A stretch of 64,000 nt of DNA from Monodelphis domestica (GCF_027887165.1 NC_077228.1:422299207-422363206); one strand, 5' to 3'. Positions 11,890 to 23,399 are shown, numbered from the stretch's first letter. A program made the numbers and translations. The notes: generated by a model not told the origin, from the sequence alone.

Positions 11890-12290
11890 ACTTGGGGGAA
11901 ACTAGGGAAGGATTTCTGGAGAAGGTGGCATCTGAACTGAGCTTTTGGGGGAAGAGAAAAATAAAGAGAGCATGGAATCTTGACTCAGCCTCAGCAAACA
12001 CATAGAGGGTGGAAATGAAAACAAAACTGGAGAAGATCAACAATTGAGTTTGACTGGAATCTAAAGTGAATGAAAGGGAATAATGTGAAACAAACTGGTG
12101 AAGCTAAATTAGAGCCAGGCTGAGGGCTTTAAATGCCAGACTCAGGAATTTTTGTTTTATGATATAGATATAGATAATTGGGAGTGACAGAAAGTGTCTG
12201 AGCAGGAGAATGTCATGACTAGGTCTATGCCTTAAAATTTTATTTTGGCATCTATGCGAAGTAAGATGAGAATTTAAAATATCATTCTGG
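11890..12290 (-). mobile_element. L2 fragment
   Basis: The plus strand shows 'ctggagaaggtggcatctgaactgagctttt', 'gctgagggctttaaatgccagactcag', and 'agtgtctgagcaggagaatgtcatgac'. This is the order seen when L2 3' coding sequence lies antisense. Substitution is heavy. Confidence 0.55.
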
Positions 12291-12659
12291 TTTCTTGGGG
12301 GCCAAATCTTTCTTGCAATCTCTGCTCTGATATGTTCCCTTCTTCCTAATATTTACCCACCTTTAGAGGAAATGTATATGTTGGAAACCTTAATGTCCCT
12401 TGTTTGCTGGGAAAGGAGGGGTTGTGACTTCCATAGGTGTGGGCAGAACTTCTCTTGTTCAGTTCTTGGCATCTCTTTTCCTGCATCATCAGAGATGTCA
12501 AACCAATGTTAAATCTGAGGAGCCCAAGAGCAATTCTGCCCTTCCTCCATAAAACCTCTGGCCCTGGGCTTTATTACTGAGCATCCCATCACCACATTCT
12601 CCATCCCCATATTCTTTTTCTTGTCCTAAGGTGGAAGTGTGGGATGTGTCAGGAGTGGG

Positions 12660-12722
12660 AAGGGAATGAGCATTTATTAAGCATCTACCATATACTATAA
12701 GCACCTTCTATATGTGCTAAGC
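12660..12722 (-). mobile_element. L2 3' tip
   Basis: The phrase 'gagcatttattaagcatctaccatatactataagcacc' is the complement of the L2 terminus, truncated after about 60 bp where the adjacent SINE begins. Confidence 0.5.
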
Positions 12723-12724
12723 AA

Positions 12725-12962
12725 TAGACCAGAATTGGGAAAATTTGATTTCAAATCCAGCATCAAATACTTAATGGTAATATAATCCTGGGCAAGTGAC
12801 AACTTCTCTGTTTCAGTTTTGTCATCTGTAAAACTAGGATAATAATAGCATCTAACTCCTAGGGTTGTTTTGAGAATCAAATGGTAGATTTTTGTAAAGT
12901 GCTTTGCAAACCTTAAAGCACTATATTAATGCCACCTGCCTACTATTATTATTATTATTAGA
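12725..12962 (+). mobile_element. MIR-type SINE with (ATT)n tail
   Basis: The core 'atcctgggcaagtgacaacttctctgtttcagttttgtcatctgtaaaac' is followed by 'tttttgtaaagtgctttgcaaaccttaaagcactatattaatg'. It ends in ATT repeats (12945-12961), as this SINE subtype usually does. Confidence 0.7.
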
Positions 12963-13265
12963 TGTTGCTTTTACCACACATCAATGAACATAGGGTCACG
13001 TCAATGTGGAAAGAAGGAAGCAGGACAATGCTCAGACATATTATATTAGTATGCTCTGGAATTGAGGTGCTGGGACTCAATAGGCATTCATCATATACTC
13101 ATTGGATGTATCCATGCATGCATACAAGCATGAGTGAATGAATGAACAAAGCTTCAATCTCTAATGCTACTTCAACAAGGCATAAGACCTATTAATCTTC
13201 CATCTGTAGAGGGACTCTGAAGCTTTAAGTTTGTTATGTCTTATAAGTCATTAATCAGAAGGGTG

Positions 13266-13283
13266 AGTTTTTTATTAACTTTT
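13266..13283 (+). repeat. L1 target-site duplication, left copy
   Basis: agttttttattaactttt here pairs with agttttattaactttt at 14982-14997, differing by two T in a T run. Confidence 0.75.
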
Positions 13284-14981
13284 TTGAAAATTTATTTAAT
13301 TAGATGATTTAGAATATTTTTTCCATAGTTACAAGACTCATGTTCTTTCCCTTCTCTTCTCCCACCCTCCTCCCATATCTGATGTGCAATTCCACTGGGT
13401 TTAACATGTGTCATTGATCAAAACCTATTTCCATATTATTAATATTTGCACTAGGGTGATCTTTTAGAGTCTACATCCCCAGTCATATCCCCATCGACCC
13501 ATGTAATCAAGCAGTTGTTTTTCTTCTGTGTTTCTGCTCCCATAGTTCTTCTTCTGGATATGGATAATGTTCTTTCTCATATGTCCCTCCGAATAGTTCT
13601 GGTTCATTGCATTGCTGCTAGTAGAGAAGTCCATTACATTCAATTTTACCATAGTGTACCAATCTCTGTGTACAATATTCTCTTGGTTCTGCTCCTTTCA
13701 CTATGCATCAGTTCCTGGAGGTCATTCCAGTTCACATGGAATTCCTCCAGTTTATTATTCCTTTGAGCACAATAGTACTCCATCACTGGCATATACCACA
13801 ATTTGTTCAGCCATTCCCCAATTGCAGGGCATTCCCTCATTTTCCAATTTTTTGCCACCACAAAGAGAGCAGCTATGAATATTCTTGTACAAGTCTTTTT
13901 CCTTATCATCTTTTTGGGGTACAAACCCAGCAGTGCTATGGCTGGATCAAAGGGTAGGCAGTTTTTTAGTGCCCTTTGGTCATAGTTCTAAATTGCCTTC
14001 CAGAATGATTGGATCAACTCACAACTCCACCAGCAATGCATTAATTTCCCAATTTTGCCACATTCCTTCCAACATTTATTACTTTCTTTTGCTGTCATGT
14101 TAGCCAATCTGCTAGGTGTGAGGTGATAGCTCAGAGTTGTTTTGATTTGCATTTCTCTGATTATAAGAGATTTAGAACATTTTCTCATGTGCTTATAGAA
14201 ATCATGTGCTGATTTCTTTATCTGAAAATTGCTTATTCATGTCCCTTGCCCATTTATCAATTGGGGAACAGCTTGATTTTTTTGTACAATTGATTTAGCT
14301 CCTTATAAATTTGAGTAATTAGACCTTTGTCAGAGGTTTTTATGATAAAGATTATTTCCCAATTTGTTGCTTTCCTTCTAACTTTGATTGCATTTGTTTT
14401 GTTTATACAAAACCTTTTTAATTTAATGTAATCAAAATTATTTATTTTGCATTTTGTAATTTTTTCTAACTCTTGCTTGGTCTTAAAATCTTTTGTTTCT
14501 CAAAGATCTGACATGTATACTATTCTGTGTTCACCTAATTTACTTATAGTTTCCTCCTTTATGTTTATTCATTCACCCATTCTGAGTTTATTTTGGTGTA
14601 GGGTGTGAGATGTTGATCTAAACCTAATCTCTCCCATACTATTTTCCATTTTTCCCAGCAGTTTTTGTCAAATAGTGGATGTCTGCCCCCAATGCTGGGA
14701 TCTTTGGGTTTATCATAGACTGTCTTGCTGAGGTCACTTGCCCCAAGTCTATCCCACTGATCCTCCTTTCTGTCTATTAGTCAGTACCATATTGTTCTGA
14801 TGATCAATAAAACATTTTAAGATCTGGTATTTCTAGGTCACCTTCCTTTGCATTTTTTTCCCATTATTTCCTTTGATATTCTTGATCTTTTGTTTTTCCA
14901 AATAAACTTTGTTATTGTTTTTTCTAATTCAGTAAAAACAATTTTTGGTAGTTTATGGGTATGGCACTAAATAAGTAAATT
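13284..14981 (-). mobile_element. 5'-truncated L1 LINE with target-site duplication
   Basis: On the minus strand, broken open segments encode the L1 ORF2 C-terminus. They include '[17 protein letters not shown]' (complement of about 14100-14170), '[13 protein letters not shown]' and 'MPVMEYYCAQRNNKLEEFH', in normal order, followed by 3' UTR. The insertion is flanked by agtttt(tt)attaactttt at 13266-13283 and 14982-14997; the left copy has two extra T. About 1.7 kb survives of an element normally over 6 kb, so it was truncated at insertion. The frame is split between at least two reading frames, so it is not functional. Only the C-terminal part of ORF2 is present; the reverse transcriptase core is missing. 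Confidence 0.9.
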
Positions 14982-14997
14982 AGTTTTATTAACTTTT
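14982..14997 (+). repeat. L1 target-site duplication, right copy
   Basis: Right-hand partner of 13266-13283, directly next to the truncated 5' end of the antisense L1. Confidence 0.75.
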
Positions 14998-15109
14998 AAT
15001 GATATCAGAGCCTAAAAGTTTCACTTATATGCTTTATTTTAAAAGCCCAACTTTAACTCCACTGTACAATTTTTTAACAATTCTTCTTGTAAAGGGGAAG
15101 AATTCATAA

Positions 15110-15575
15110 TTAAAGGGGTGCCCACGAACTGGGGAACAATTAAATAAGTTATGGTATATGAATGTTATGAATGGGATAGAATACTATTGGGATGAAGCAT
15201 ATGGTTTCAGAGAAACATGGGGAAACTAATATGAAGTGATGCAGAGCTAAGTGAGCAGTGTCAGGAGAATAATTTATACATTAACATTATTATAAAGATA
15301 AACAATTTTGATGGACTTTAGAATTCTGACCAACACAATGACCAATGATTCTAGGGAACTCATACCAAAACATGCTATCCTTCTCCTGACAAAAAGGTAA
15401 TGAATTCAGAGTGCAGACCAAGACTTTTTTTTTTTTTACATAGCCAATGTGGGAATTTGTTGTATTTGACTCTATGTGTTTGTAATAGGGTTTTGTTTTT
15501 CTTTCTCATTGTGGGTGGGGAGAGATAAAAGGAAGAAAAGAGAGCTGTATTTGAGAAATTTTTACTTAAAAAACT
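15110..15575 (+). mobile_element. L1 LINE 3' end (ORF2 end plus 3' UTR)
   Basis: The phrases 'gggtgcccacgaactggggaacaattaaataagttatggtatatgaatg' and 'tgaagtgatgcagagctaagtgagcag' are the sense version of the L1 ORF2 C-terminal coding region. A purine-rich 3' UTR with 'gtgggtggggagagataaaagg' follows. It has no intact reading frame. Confidence 0.75.
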
Positions 15576-15796
15576 AAAAAGAGCAGAGAATTATCCTTTA
15601 AAATAAAATTGATATTTTCCCTATCATAAATTCTATATTTTCAATTTAATAAACTAAAATGTTCTTGGATTTTACTTTTCTACTAGTTAGAAAGAGCTCA
15701 CAGTTTGTATTAAAAAAAACTTTAACCTAGAAAAGAGATAATGAACAAGTACTTTGGTGTTTTTACTAGAGAATATTAAAGGAGAGGACAGATTTT

Positions 15797-16234
15797 TTAT
15801 AAAAAGAATTTCTTGCCAGACAACAACTTACAAACTACAGTAGCTGGTATAACATTTCCACATGTCCATATGAAGCAATTTAGAATAGTTATAAGAAGAC
15901 AAATCAACAAGTATTTTATTAAGTGCTTACAATAATCAAAGGATTCCATGGCCTCATTAATGCATATATTCCCCAATAGTGTGAGGACTGCAACCCATTC
16001 ATGCTCTTCTACCTTGGATGATTTTTGTCTATGTACTCTCATTAATATTTCACAGGATGTCCATCTAGTCCAGCCAATGGTGAGTAGCTGGACCAAATTA
16101 TATAGAAAGGAAGTATATACAGGAGATAACACAAATTTAAAATTATCAAGGAAAAAAATTTTAATAATCTGAAAAAATAGACAATTTGAAAAAACAGAAA
16201 CAATCACAGAGGGGAGTATGACCAAAAAGGTCAT
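15797..16234 (-). other. 145-codon open frame, probably noncoding
   Basis: This is the longest open frame outside transposon coding regions. It starts with a true ATG (complement of 16232-16234). The product would be hydrophobic and Phe/Ile/Leu-rich at both ends, with a more polar middle reading 'GWTRWTSCEILMRVHR'. The C-terminal third runs through an antisense L2-like tip (15895-15945), which argues against a host gene. I do not recognise the middle part; it may be an old repeat. Confidence 0.15.
15895..15945 (-). mobile_element. L2 3' tip
   Basis: The phrase 'caaatcaacaagtattttattaagtgcttacaataatc' is the complement of the L2 terminal block. Only the last 50 bp or so is present. Confidence 0.4.
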
Positions 16235-16246
16235 AAGGTAAATAAG

Positions 16247-16270
16247 AAAAAACAGAAGCTTCTGTTTTTT
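16247..16270. repeat. 24-bp perfect palindrome
   Basis: Arms aaaaaacagaag and cttctgtttttt meet at a central AAGCTT with no spacer. It is probably incidental beside a T run, but it could extrude as a cruciform. Confidence 0.8.
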
Positions 16271-16854
16271 TTTTTTTATCTCTAAGAAATCCTTATGAGA
16301 ATAATCAATGCCTATATCAAGGCTAGCTTTAATGTAAGTATGTGGAAGGAATGAGCAGGCCCTTACAATTATCTAGAGCCTATTACTCTTTTGCAAACAA
16401 TTTAGTAAGAGGTACAGAGAATACAAGATTCATATTTTTATTGTTTATTGATCATAAAAATTTTATAAAACAATTCTCAATCCTACATGTTGTCCTCCAA
16501 CAAAATGCCTCATGTACAAATATTAAGATTATACAACATTTGATAGATATAGCCACATAGATAATTTTTCCTCTTGATGCTCTGATTATTAATAATAAGG
16601 AAGGCATAAAAAAGAAAGATATAGTCATCACAAATATTGACTGTTGTCATTAAGGATGTCTTGCCTAAGTGGAAGAGAGAGTCCTTATGGCTGGTAAATT
16701 TCTCCAGATTCTCCTGTTTTTGAATGATGTGGTATTAATAACATCAAGCCATGGAACATTGCAAGACATCATTCATGGTGAGATCCATGGCAATTCAAAA
16801 GAGACTAGCTCATTGTTTCACATAATAAGAAACTAAGTAGATGAAAATCAACAT

Positions 16855-17030
16855 GAACTAGTGGATAAGGGACATGACTGTGCCAGTAAGACCTAGATTC
16901 TAATCCTGCTCTATATATTTGATAAGCTCTATAACCCTGGCCATACCTCTTAATTCCTTCATCTGTAAAAAGACAGGTTTTGACTCAAAGGTCCTGTGTC
17001 CTATAGGTTTAAATCTATGGTCCTATGTTA
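16855..17030 (+). mobile_element. MIR-type SINE
   Basis: Head 'actagtggataagggacatgactgtgcc', box 'gtaagacctagattctaatcctgct', core 'ctataaccctggccatacctcttaattccttcatctgtaaaaag', then the distal 'gtcctgtgtcctataggtttaaatctatg'. Confidence 0.6.
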
Positions 17031-17134
17031 ACAATACATATTGCTCAGATTAAGGCATGTAGTTGGTTGGGCAACCCATTGAGTTCTTCCATCAGTACTT
17101 GTATCTTGGGAAGGTAATGCAGAAGTAAAGGAAT

Positions 17135-17210
17135 GGAAGACGGTAAACATTAATATAGCAGCTACTACATGCCAGGTATTATGCTGGGCACTTTAGAGAG
17201 GAACATTGAT
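17135..17210 (-). mobile_element. L2 3'-end fragment
   Basis: The phrase 'gcagctactacatgccaggtattatgctgggcacttt' is the complement of the L2 terminal block. Confidence 0.4.
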
Positions 17211-17489
17211 CTGGGCTCAGAATCGAACAGGAAGAAGACCAGAAATTGGGTCTGAATGATGCAATATAATATGCATGCTATGAACGATGCAATAATAACT
17301 TGCTTTTTAACACTACTGAAAAGTCAACAATGGACATATAGGCTAATGAGTGCTGCTGGCTAACCCCTGCTATAGTGAGTGAGTTAACCTATAAAGTCTA
17401 CCTTAATTGCTCCCAGAATTTCATTGAAACTGTTGGTGGGTGAAAGCTATGATACAAAACTGTTCAAAATTAAACAAAATGGTTTCATT

Positions 17490-17570
17490 ATTTTTGATGT
17501 AATGCTGTATATATAAATATATATAAATATATATTATAAATAAATATATAAATATATAAATCAGAAAGTT
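17490..17570. repeat. AT-rich low-complexity tract
   Basis: Irregular 'tatataaatatata' units. It also produces the Ile/Tyr-rich spurious frame on the minus strand at 17421-17603. Confidence 0.8.
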
Positions 17571-17574
17571 CAGA

Positions 17575-18095
17575 AAACAGTTAAATAAATAAAATTTGGC
17601 CAAAACTCAAAAACAGTAAATATTTGAATTAACTTTTATGCCCAATGAAAATCAGTCATAGTTTTATCCAACCTGAATGGGCCCAGGGTGAAGGAAGCTG
17701 GGAGAGATCTTCTCATATCTGGTAAGACATCACAGGATAAGAAATCCAACTGTAATATAGTTCATTGGTCTGACAATAGAGGCTTAAGACTCTTTGGGTC
17801 CTCTACTCTTTAGGTGACTTTCATTTTCCTTTGTAATGTTTAAAAAGGGGAAAAAAGATGGCATTGTATTGACAAGACTTCTTTTTAAAAATGACTTTAC
17901 CTTTGGAATGGAAAAAACCCTTTATTGTCCTATTAATTTTTATACACAAGTTGTTTTATTTTATTGAATTTAATATTTAGTATTATTAATTTAAATTTTA
18001 TTAATAATTTAATGTGAATTTAATATTTAGTATTTCATAAAATTTAATATTTAAAGATTGGGTTTTCCATATCATACTGAAATGCAAAAAAGACT
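17575..18095. other. Unique sequence, no gene recognised
   Basis: I see nothing assignable. A short AT-rich local duplication lies near 17960-18050, where 'tgaatttaatatttagtatt' occurs twice. Confidence 0.5.
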
Positions 18096-18099
18096 GGCA

Positions 18100-18310
18100 A
18101 GATGCTCTCTCAAAGTCAGGAAGTTGGATTCAGGTTCCTATTCTGACTTATTTTAGCTATATGATCCTAGGCAAGTCATTTAACTTATTAATTTTCTAGG
18201 CAACTCAACTCTAAGACTATAAGTTGCAAAGAAGGTGCTGACCTGCACTGATGGAGGGAGTTCCCTCATTTGTTAGTTTCTTATACAAATGAAATCACAA
18301 GTACAATCCC
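18100..18310 (+). mobile_element. MIR-type SINE (long-tailed subtype)
   Basis: The core 'tatatgatcctaggcaagtcatttaac' is followed by the subtype tail 'ctctaagactataagttgcaaagaaggtgctgacctgcactgatgg' and 'aaatgaaatcacaag'. The same tail recurs at 23.43, 32.0 and 56.7 kb, which defines a distinct subfamily in this window. Confidence 0.7.
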
Positions 18311-18935
18311 TATCTCTAAGATTTTACATTACCAGATAGGTCATGTGGGAGACAAAAAAAACCAGGATGTCTGAACTTCCATGTCATTTCCCTCTTAGGT
18401 TTAGCTCTTGGAAGCACTGTAGAGATTCTTTGTCTTTCTCCTAAAACCACACCAATCGAACCTCCCATACTTTGGTGAGTGGATCCATACTAATAATTTG
18501 TTATATGGTGATGAGATATAGAATACAATAGTCTCCAAAGAATTAAAAATTAATATCATACAGAGGGCAATGGAGGGATAGATGTGTGGAATTCTGAAGA
18601 AGAGGAGTAAAAGATGTCAGTAAATTGTAGGATAAGAAAAGAAAATGAGCTGGTCACACAGTGAGAGAAAAGGATAATGTTTGCTAGCCAAAGTGCTCCA
18701 CTGGTACCCTCTAGATAGCAGGAGAAAGAAAGACCTCCTGCACACTGGGTGGACCACCTGTGTCAAATATATGTGAAAGCATAGGTAAGAGTCACAATGG
18801 ATGTGTTTTGAATCTGAATTGTAGAGAATTTGCAAGGCAGAAAGATTGCAGATTCTTTTGATACATTTTTAAGTTTAAATAATTTTTTAAAAAGTCTTAC
18901 TAAGTTGATCTGATTAATATAATCATTTAAATTAA
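18311..18935. other. Unique sequence, no gene recognised
   Basis: I see no exon-like frame with splice context and no recognisable repeat. Confidence 0.45.
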
Positions 18936-18939
18936 CTAT

Positions 18940-19120
18940 GAAGGACTTCTGAAGAAAAATTTATATATATATCCAGAGAAAGAATTGATATATGAATATA
19001 TGTATTGTATAATTCCATAAATATGCTTATATCAAATGTTGACCTTTTCTAATGTGAGTTTGGAGGGGGAAGGAGAGAGACAACTTAGAACTCAAAATGC
19101 AATAAATAATTTTTAAAGTC
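18940..19120 (+). mobile_element. L1 3' UTR fragment
   Basis: The phrases 'atccagagaaagaattgatatatgaat' and, downstream, 'gggaaggagagagacaacttagaactcaaaatgcaataaat' are in the order of the marsupial L1 3' UTR and tail. Confidence 0.55.
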
Positions 19121-20340
19121 TTAGTTTCTCTACTTTTATCATTAAAAGTAAGTCCTTCATATTTCAGGGTTCAATAAATGCTCAACTTTTTAAGAAATAA
19201 AATTCCCTACATAAGCATTTGCATGTGTGCTATCCTACTTTAGACTACACCACTGTATTCCCCAGAAGTACCATCTTCTCATTATACATTCATGCTTTCA
19301 GCTGATCCAGCATGTAGATTATCAAGGACAGGAAATATTAATTGCAGGTAATGATAGCCATCAGGGATCTATATTCATGGTAAAGTTTTAACTACATGCT
19401 CTTCTTTACAAGAAATAATACTGTGAGAGCAAAATAAATTTCTTCTGCCAGTCTTTCCCCATCCCTGAGATTCCTGCTGAACCACAATATTTGCCCCAGA
19501 GGTAGATATAGCTGGCTTCAAATGGCATGATAGTTCTGGAGCTAAAGAGAAAGCTCTTAATTGGAATCTGAGGGTGCTATGTCTAGACATAGGAGTCATC
19601 TGCATCACCTAGAACCCATGCAATGCTTAGACTGTGCAGTACTGTGGGTCTCCATTGGGCCCATATTAGAATTAAAATCAGGCAGAGCAATCTGCAATAG
19701 TTCTCAAATCAGATCTACATTGCCCCAGGCCCTTGGATCATAGATTTGAATCAAGGTGGTTACTAATCAATTATTTCAACTACCATATGGGAGGTTCAGA
19801 GTTACAGGGGTACTTGCTCTTGCATGATAAAAAGTGAAGCTTTAAAGAACTTGGAAGCCTTTGAATCCACCAATAGTTAGATCCTCAAAACAATTTGATG
19901 GTATGAGAAACAGTGGGTTGGTAGTTTGAACTGTTAAGCCCAGAAATAGGTGGGAAAAGCCCATATTATATCCCCTCCTTTTATCCACATGGCAGGTAAA
20001 CTGATCTGTAGATACTTCCATTCTAGATGGTGTTCAGGAACTGGGTGTTAGGCAAAAAGGAAACAGAAAATAAACCTACAGATATCTTTCTGCAAAGCTT
20101 GTGGAAGATAACATAGCCCTCTCCTTATTCTTATGGTTCAATCCCAAGTACATCTCAACTGAACAACAAAACACACATTTGTGGGGGTATTTTTCCTTAT
20201 CTTAATCTGGCCATCTCAATTTTATTTTATTGGCCAATAAGCTTTATCAAAGATTAACCATTTAAGATTAAACATAAGTGTTTAAGAAAATAACAAAACT
20301 GCTGATGGAGCTGTGAATTTGTCTAGCTTGTAATAGAGGA
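19121..20340. other. Unique sequence, no gene recognised
   Basis: Two short open frames overlap antisense at 19375-19743. Neither has a Kozak-supported start with splice signals or recognisable domains. Confidence 0.45.
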
Positions 20341-20351
20341 GTGTCTTTGAT

Positions 20352-20353
<2 letters not shown>

Positions 20354-20448
<95 letters not shown>

Positions 20449-20450
20449 AT
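20354..20450. repeat. Compound (TG)n-(GA)n microsatellite
   Basis: About 21 TG units (20354-20397) run directly into about 25 GA units with two A interruptions. Its translation gives the meaningless Cys-Val and Arg-Glu runs of the frame at 20341-20523. Confidence 0.95.
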
Positions 20451-21235
20451 GGAGTTCTCTTCCTCTCAAGGAAAGGAGAGGTATCTGATATTGAAGTTTG
20501 GCCAGGAAAGAGAAGGAGGGTGAGTCTGTGAATGACTTTAAAACGGAGCTGAATATATGTAATATGTGTGTAGCATATGTAATATTTGTATAGGAAACAT
20601 ATGTTTACATATGTAAAATACTAACAGACTAACAAGCAAACATAAGATAGGGAAGAATTAATATATTAACCCTTAACAGATAGGGACAGAATAGTTTAGG
20701 GAGGAAAGGGAAATTCTGTACACAGAGAGTTAGATATAGAGAAAGAATGAATCAACCTGTACATGAAAGAATAGTACATACATATATAATATAATTGCTA
20801 CATTTACATAAGCATAAAAGATAAGGAGTAGAAGAAAATATATTGATTTCATAGTCATGTAGTATATTGTTATTATAGAGTTTAGACATTGTTACATTGT
20901 TATTGCATAGGGATATGCATAGTGCATACTGTTAAAAAATTGTTTAACTGCAAGAAAATGGTTACATTATACAAAACAGAATACTTATGTAGCCACCCTA
21001 AAATTTTTCCTGTACCCCAGATCTTAGCATAGAAGAGGTTTCAGAATAGGATATAAATAGGCTAAAATATGCCTCTTCTGCCTTGCCTTGAGGGGGAGAG
21101 GACTCCATTCTCTCTCCCTCTTATCCCATCAAATACACTCCTCTATTACAAGCTTTTCTGAATAGCAGACTCCCTCAAATCACTAAATTGTGCATTTGAC
21201 CCAGTTTAGGCTAATTTCCAAATTAACCAAAGGTC
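20451..21235. other. Unique AT-rich sequence, no gene recognised
   Basis: It contains loose repeats of 'atatgtaatat' around 20555-20620. I see no gene. Confidence 0.45.
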
Positions 21236-21239
21236 AAAA

Positions 21240-21405
21240 AAATCGATTTGTCCAAAGATATTTATAGTAGTTGTTTTTGTTGTAGAAAAGAACTGGAAAT
21301 AAGGGGTACCCATCAATTATGGATTTATTGAACAAATTATGATATATTAAAGCAATAGAATGTTATTGTGTACCAGTGAAAACTGATACACAGTGAAATG
21401 CTTCA
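21240..21405 (+). mobile_element. L1 ORF2 C-terminal fragment
   Basis: The phrase 'gaaaagaactggaaataaggggtacccatcaattatggatttattgaacaaattatgatatatt' matches the L1 ORF2 3' coding block also seen at 15110. An antisense SINE follows directly. Confidence 0.65.
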
Positions 21406-21407
21406 GG

Positions 21408-21597
21408 TAGTTGCCCCTTCTGTCTTAGAATCAATATAGGTATCAGTTCCAAGGAAGAAGAGCAGTAAGACAATGGGGGTTAAGTGATTTGCCCAGAGTC
21501 ACACAGCTAGGCTGGTCTGAGGTTAGATTTGAACCTGGGAAGCCCTGTCTCCAAGTCTGGTTCTCAATCCACTAAATCACCTACTTGACTCTCACAA
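21408..21597 (-). mobile_element. WSINE1-type SINE, antisense
   Basis: The plus strand reads 'ctgtcttagaatcaatataggtatcagttccaagg', then 'gtgatttgcccagagtcacacagct', then 'ctcaatccactaaatcacctac'. This is the full reverse complement order of a WSINE1-type element. Confidence 0.8.
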
Positions 21598-21609
21598 GAC
21601 CATTCTAGT

Positions 21610-21680
21610 TCAAGGTCAACAAGTCAGTCAGTCTACAAGCAAACTGTACCTTGGCATCTACTATGTGCCAGGGAATTTGA
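21610..21680 (-). mobile_element. L2 3'-tip fragment
   Basis: The phrase 'caagcaaactgtaccttggcatctactatgtgccaggg' resembles the complement of the L2 terminal block. Confidence 0.35.
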
Positions 21681-23190
21681 GGTAAAGTTTCCCAGCCAGA
21701 AGGTGGGTCCCCTTACCAGTTCTTTGAGTCATTGATCTCTGTGGGTCAGAGTCAAAAGATATCCTACACTCTCAACAAGTTTTTGAATAAATGAATAAGT
21801 AGTCATAGCTTAGATCACAACTGAAGAAAAACCTTGAACTAAAGACACAGATGAAGACTCACTAACAGACAAGTATAGTCAGGCTGGTATCTATATCCAC
21901 CCAATTTAATTGATGGCAACAAACATCAGAAGATTGACATTCTATGGGAAAAATGAAGCTGTTTGTGGAAGAATTCCCTTCCCACCTCTTGACATTGCAG
22001 TGGCACCTTGAAAGACAAGGCACAGATACAATTTCTACTAGGGTAATTTAGGAGAATCAGAAAATAGGCCAGTGACAGTGCATGTGTTTAGGAGTCAGAC
22101 TGGAGAGTTTGAGGAACCAACTCATAGGAGAAGAGCCAGTGATCAAAAGAATTCCGTTTTAAGCATGCATTTCAGTACAAAAATGAAAATCAAGCAACTC
22201 AGTTTCAAGTATCCATTTCAATATGAAAAGTGGGAAAATACAGCAGCTGGGAGCCTTGTCTTGGATCTCCTACTCCACTGTGATTGTCATGGCGCATAAG
22301 GATTTTTTGTACATACTATATGTGCACAGATATAGAGGGACTTAAAAACCTCTAGAAAAGAGAGAAACTACCTCCCAAGACACTCTATTTATCATCATCA
22401 CTCCTACTGTTGTTAATCATCTGAGGCAAATATCAGTTTCTATTGGGAGATTTGTATACAATGGCAAACAAAATTTCCTTTATTTCAAAATATACCCTTT
22501 TCTCCATAACAAAATTATAGAAAATAAGATTTAAAGGGAAAGAACCAGTAGGCACTTCCCACTTTCAACATTCAGAAAATATGATGCAATGTCATGTCAA
22601 CACTTACAAAAATACTGTCAAAAACTCTTAGATCACTGGAGCAAAACCAGGTACCCACAACAGAGTAGAAAAGCTATCAAGGTCTCCACATTGTTCTTGG
22701 CAGTATTATCTACCACAGATAGCAGATGCTCATATAGAAATACTTTGTCACTTGGATCAGCTAGATCCCTTGGCATAGCACCAACCAGTCTGCTTTTGCT
22801 CTACCTGATCATATAGTAAGACTGCCGTTTGGAAACACTTTGAAACTGTCTCCATGGTTTCTAATGGAACTGATCTAGATTTTCTTTTCTTCAGGGGTCA
22901 GAGAAAGAAGCTGGAACCTGAGGAAGAAAAATATTGCAAACAAGCCTCTGAAGACAATATCATTCCAATTGAAGACTGACATAAAAGAAAAGACTAAAAC
23001 AACAAGAATAAAGAGTTGGATTACCAGCAAGAGAGAGACATGGAAGACGAGGATGAAGAAGAGAAAGAGAAGAATATACTTCTTCTCCAAAGTAAGGATT
23101 TTGAGTATGGGTGCAGATTTTATTAGCATACCTATATATGTACTTACAACCATACAAATACAGACATTCATACATATACACACACATACA
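21681..23190. other. Unique sequence, no gene recognised
   Basis: This is one of the longer stretches free of recognisable SINE or LINE sequence. The 75-codon frames at 22072-22299 and 22589-22816 start at non-ATG codons or lack any domain, and I cannot support them as exons. Confidence 0.4.
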
Positions 23191-23193
23191 CAG

Positions 23194-23261
23194 GATATCT
23201 CCAAAGTCTTATTGCAGGTTTAAACTACTAAAATTTAAACCTGCAATAAGACTTAAGATAA
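23194..23261. repeat. Perfect 21-bp inverted repeat (hairpin, MITE- or miRNA-like)
   Basis: Arms 23204-23224 and 23234-23254 are exact reverse complements of 21 nt around a 9-nt loop (ctactaaaa). Weaker complementarity continues outward (tatct.. / ..agata), so the total hairpin is about 65 nt. Compact near-perfect palindromes of this size are typical of the smallest Tc1/mariner-derived MITEs (MADE1 is the human example) and can be processed into microRNAs. I do not recognise this one. Confidence 0.85.
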
Positions 23262-23329
23262 CACCCATATAATATATACATACATGTCTGTGGATGTGTT
23301 GAGACAACCTATATATGATATGTATATAT

Positions 23330-23365
23330 TTACACACACACACACAGAAAGAGAGAGAGAGAGAA

Positions 23366-23399
<34 letters not shown>

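Noticed and set aside
20341..20523. Cys-Val / Arg-Glu repeat protein
   Set aside because: Translation of a TG-GA microsatellite.
22072..22816. Two 75-codon frames in transposon-free DNA
   Set aside because: The starts are non-ATG or unsupported, and there is no domain and no splice sites. They were kept only as part of the unique-sequence note.
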